Below are positions 37,493-40,607 of a DNA stretch of 40,607 nucleotides, piece after piece. This DNA is from Phenylobacterium deserti (GTDB taxonomy: Bacteria > Pseudomonadota > Alphaproteobacteria > Caulobacterales > Caulobacteraceae), in assembly GCA_945859865.1 (NCBI GenBank), contig CAMAOY010000007.1:1-40607 (forward strand), written 5' to 3'. The translations under genes and the position numbers were made by a program. Within the stretch, counting starts at the first letter, position 1; each line of letters opens with the position of its first letter. The notes beneath the pieces were generated by a model. It made no database searches. It was given only the letters and a program-made list of their open reading frames with translations, and was not told the DNA's origin.

Positions 37493-38857
37493 CTAGCGAG
37501 TATCGATGGTAGCGGCGGTGCGCAGGTCGCGCATGTAGCGCCGAGCGATCATCGATAGCTGCTGGCCGTAAAGCCGACCCTCGATCTGCTGGCGCGAAGC
37601 CTCGCCATCGCCGGAGACTCCGCGCCCACAGACCGTGAGGATGTGAAGTCCCACATTGGTCCGGATGGGGTCCGAGGTCTGGCCGGGGGAGAGGCCCTCC
37701 ACGGCGGCCCGGAAGGCGGGGGAGAGGTCCTTGAGTTCGGCCTCGCCGAGGTCAGCCGCGACGACCCCGGCGATCTTGCCGGCCTCAGCCTCGACCGTTT
37801 CGCAGCCGTTCAGTCGGGAGCGAACGTCGTTGAGCTTTGCAGCCGCAGCACGAACAGCCGATTCGGGGGCCCCCTGGGGCAGCGGTATCGCCGCCTGCTT
37901 GAGGGACACCGTGGCCGCCGAGGTTCCTGCCCTGCGGTCCCGTAGGTAGAAGATGTAGACCCCGTCCCGGACGGGAATGGGCCTGGACAGCTGGCCCGGC
38001 CGCATCTGCTCCAGGGCGGCGTCGACCTCCGGAGGCATTTCGCCGGACGCGATCCAGCCCACATCCCCGCCCGTAGCGGCTGAGGGCGATGCCGAAAACT
38101 GGCGTGCGACGGCCGGGAAGGGCGCACCCTGCTGGATCTGGGAGACAAGCTGGGTGGCACCGTTCATGGCGACCTCCATACCGCCCACCCGTCCGGCGTC
38201 GATGAAGACCTCGGCGATCTGGTACTGGGGACGCGAGGCCGAGGCGGAAATCCGCTCCATCTCCGCCTTGATCTGGTCGTCACCGATCCGCAGCCGGGAG
38301 CCGTAACGGCCGCGCACCCAGCGCTGCCAGCCCGACTGCGCCCGTACCTGTTCCCGCAGGGTGTCGATACCGATCCCCTGGGCGGCGAGCGAATTGGTAA
38401 ATTGCTTCAGGTTAGCGTTGTTTTCCTTCGCCATTTCGGTCAGTTGTTCATCCACTTCCTCATCCGTCGGGATGATGGAGATCTTCTGCTCCTTCTCGAC
38501 CCGGCGAAGCTCCTGGATCTGCAAGCGCTCATCGACGAGGCCGCTCAGGGCCTCCTGCTGGAACTGCGGCAGGTTCTGCTGGGTGGGCTGGATACCGGAG
38601 GTCGCGATCAACAGGCGCATCCGCTGGGCCAGGTCGAAGGTCGAGATGATCTCGTCATTCACCACCGCCGCAGCGGTTTCGGAAAGGCCCGCCGGTGCGA
38701 CCTGGAGGGGGGTGGCGGCCGGTGGTTTCGCCGGGGCCTTGGCCTGTCCGACGGCAGGACCGGTGAAGGCTGCAAGCCCGAGGCAGGCGGCGGCAAGGGT
38801 CTGGCACACCTTCTTCGCGGCGCGGTTCATCACCGAAACATCATCCTTCAAGTGCAT
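37493..38857 (-). CDS. SurA-like periplasmic peptidylprolyl isomerase
   Basis: AAVVNDEIISTFDLAQRMRLL, parvulin domain (FSASPSAATGGDVGWIASGEMPPEVDAAL...LSRPIPVRDGVYIFYL); located between lptD and pdxA. Start at 38857 or 38830 rather than 39037. Confidence 0.9.
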   Translation of the reverse strand: MHLKDDVSVMNRAAKKVCQTLAAACLGLAAFTGPAVGQAKAPAKPPAATPLQVAPAGLSETAAAVVNDEIISTFDLAQRMRLLIATSGIQPTQQNLPQFQQEALSGLVDERLQIQELRRVEKEQKISIIPTDEEVDEQLTEMAKENNANLKQFTNSLAAQGIGIDTLREQVRAQSGWQRWVRGRYGSRLRIGDDQIKAEMERISASASRPQYQIAEVFIDAGRVGGMEVAMNGATQLVSQIQQGAPFPAVARQFSASPSAATGGDVGWIASGEMPPEVDAALEQMRPGQLSRPIPVRDGVYIFYLRDRRAGTSAATVSLKQAAIPLPQGAPESAVRAAAAKLNDVRSRLNGCETVEAEAGKIAGVVAADLGEAELKDLSPAFRAAVEGLSPGQTSDPIRTNVGLHILTVCGRGVSGDGEASRQQIEGRLYGQQLSMIARRYMRDLRTAATIDTR

Positions 38858-38913
38858 GAGCTTGTCCGGCTGCCTTCTGACACGGCTATGAACTTCACTC
38901 CAGAGGCGAGACA

Positions 38914-40607
38914 CTAGCGGGTCCCAAGGGGACCGCCCAATGTGGCGAGGGTGAGGCGAACGTTGAACCCACTCGACGACCCGAGCTGGCCGACCTGGAT
39001 GTCTTCCTGGCGGTAGAAGACTTCGAGTCGGGTGCATCCGTCGCGCCAGACGACGCCGATGTCCCGGATCACCCAGGCGCTGGCCGCGATGTCCCGGTTT
39101 CCATAGACGGTGACGCCCCAGTTCTCGTTGAGGAAGACCTCGCCGCCAAGGTCTGCGTTTTCCCGGCGTCCCGACCCGGATGCAGCTTCTTCCTTGAGAT
39201 AGCGGAAGTACCCTGAGCCGCGCTTCATCTGGACATTGGCCCCGGCTTCCGCCCGTCGGACGGCCAGCCCGTCGGCGTCCAGGCGGGTCCTCGCAAAGAG
39301 GCTCACCCCGGCCATGGGTTCGGCCTCCACGGCGACGATCCAGTCTGAGGCCTTACTCGCCAGCCCCGAAGTCGTGGAAAAGACCTCGGAGTCCCCCGAC
39401 CTGAAACTGCGGCCAACGACGAAGTTCGCGCGCCGGCCATCGTCCCAGAGGATCATGGCCCTGCCAGCCAAGTCCAGGCGCAGGCCGTCCTCTGTCAGGT
39501 CATAACCCGGGAAGCGGTTGAGGCGGAACAGGTTGGTATCGTCGAACACGACGGTGACCGAGTCCTCGTTGAGGTAGACCGGTGACCCCGAGGCCCCCCT
39601 TCCCACGACGATTCCAGTGGCGCCCGCCGTAGCCACGGCCTGGCCTGCAGGCTCAAGGATGACCAGGGCGTTCGATATCCGCCGATACAGCGGAAGGGAA
39701 ACCTCTGCGCCCACTGAGGCCAGGGCCCTTCCCTGTGTCGAGGATCGACCGGCGACGCCTTCGAGGTCGCCGAGGCTGTAGCCATCCATCCGCACGTTAC
39801 TGAACACCGAGGCCCGCAGGCCGTTGAGGAGGGTGTCCGTCCGTCTCCAGTCGCCTTCCAGTGTCACCCTGCGGCTATCGAGCCCGGGGGTTCCACCTGG
39901 CGCGCCCGGGGCGGCCTCGCGGGTCAGGGCGACGCCGGAGGCGCGGATCCTGAGGCGCCCGCCCGCCAGGTTCTCAATGGGCCCGAACCGGCTTTCGACA
40001 AAGGGACCCACCTTGGGGAAGGTGCGGTCGTCATCCTCGGGGCGGAGCCCCTGGATGCTGAAGGCCCCTGCCGAGAACCACGACTTTGCGGTCTGTCGGG
40101 TCGCGTAGACCTGGGAGATCAGACGCCGGTCATCCGGGACAAAGGGTCCGCGGGCTTCGTAGGCCCCGCCGATGTCGTACTTCTCGAACAGGAGGTCGTC
40201 TGAGGTGCGCTCAGCACTGAAGCCCCATCTCCACTCCGGGGTCAGGGCGAAGGCCCCAGAGGCGAGGATGTAGCTTCGCAGGGTCGGATCGCCAAAGGCG
40301 TCCCCCTGGCCATCGAAGTCCCGGTCGTAGGTGAAGCCCCCGCGGACGTCGACGGCTCCCGAGCGGAACCTCTGCCGATAGTGGCCGTTGAGGAAGGGGC
40401 TCACCTTGCTGTTGATCTGGGGGGAAAGGGTCAGGTCCGCTGAGGGATTGAATACGAAGAGGTAGGGTTGCTCGTAGGACAGCCCCCGTCGGCGGGAAGT
40501 GTTCAGGTCCGGCTGCAGGAAGCCCGACCGGCGCTCGGCCTGGGGGTCCGGGTGCCAGAAGACAGGCAGCCACATCACCGGGAGGCCCCGCACCCGGATG
40601 ACCGCAT
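38914..40607 (-). CDS. lptD: LPS-assembly protein LptD (N-terminus truncated by window edge)
   Basis: VRGLPVMWLPVFWHPDPQAERRSGFLQPDL and RRGLSYEQPYLFVFNPSADLTLSPQINSK are typical LptD; frame remains open to the window end; surA-pdxA-rsmA follow. Confidence 0.93.
   Translation of the reverse strand, partial: AVIRVRGLPVMWLPVFWHPDPQAERRSGFLQPDLNTSRRRGLSYEQPYLFVFNPSADLTLSPQINSKVSPFLNGHYRQRFRSGAVDVRGGFTYDRDFDGQGDAFGDPTLRSYILASGAFALTPEWRWGFSAERTSDDLLFEKYDIGGAYEARGPFVPDDRRLISQVYATRQTAKSWFSAGAFSIQGLRPEDDDRTFPKVGPFVESRFGPIENLAGGRLRIRASGVALTREAAPGAPGGTPGLDSRRVTLEGDWRRTDTLLNGLRASVFSNVRMDGYSLGDLEGVAGRSSTQGRALASVGAEVSLPLYRRISNALVILEPAGQAVATAGATGIVVGRGASGSPVYLNEDSVTVVFDDTNLFRLNRFPGYDLTEDGLRLDLAGRAMILWDDGRRANFVVGRSFRSGDSEVFSTTSGLASKASDWIVAVEAEPMAGVSLFARTRLDADGLAVRRAEAGANVQMKRGSGYFRYLKEEAASGSGRRENADLGGEVFLNENWGVTVYGNRDIAASAWVIRDIGVVWRDGCTRLEVFYRQEDIQVGQLGSSSGFNVRLTLATLGGPLGTR

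Noticed and set aside
1-40607. Searched for mobile elements, phage genes, toxin-antitoxin or defence modules
   Set aside because: No transposase, integrase, restriction, toxin-antitoxin, CRISPR or reverse-transcriptase signatures recognised; gene order is that of conserved housekeeping clusters.

Overview
This is a high-GC alphaproteobacterial chromosomal window, most likely Caulobacteraceae (Phenylobacterium/Caulobacter/Brevundimonas-like). It is dominated by housekeeping operons with conserved gene order: yfgM-like/bamB/der; dnaB, alr, radA, cvpA, purF, BASS transporter, SDR; rpsF/rpsR/rplI; purC; fabD/fabG/acpP/fabF/mltG/yicC/gmk; and lptD/surA/pdxA/rsmA. Between these lie two TonB-dependent receptors, an M24 peptidase, a stand-alone WYL-domain protein, an NHL/SMP-30-like secreted beta-propeller, a DUF3597 protein, a periplasmic peroxiredoxin, a carboxymuconolactone decarboxylase/dehydrogenase cluster and an Ala-rich lipoprotein. 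I found no rRNA, tRNA, CRISPR, transposase, phage or defence genes and no clear large undescribed system. The observations most worth checking are: (1) a perfect Zur-type palindrome (GTTATAATATAAC) immediately upstream of a ZnuD-like TonB receptor; (2) an unlisted 45-codon single-TM ORF packed between a dehydrogenase and a CMD-family gene; (3) a degraded reading frame (2.2-2.55 kb), possibly a lysozyme-inhibitor-like remnant, next to a YCII gene with an odd start codon; (4) a dispersed-repeat-like double hairpin abutting the dnaB stop; (5) a 9-bp tandem repeat encoding a Lys/Ala tail on Der. All family calls come from reading the translated sequence; no database search was run.
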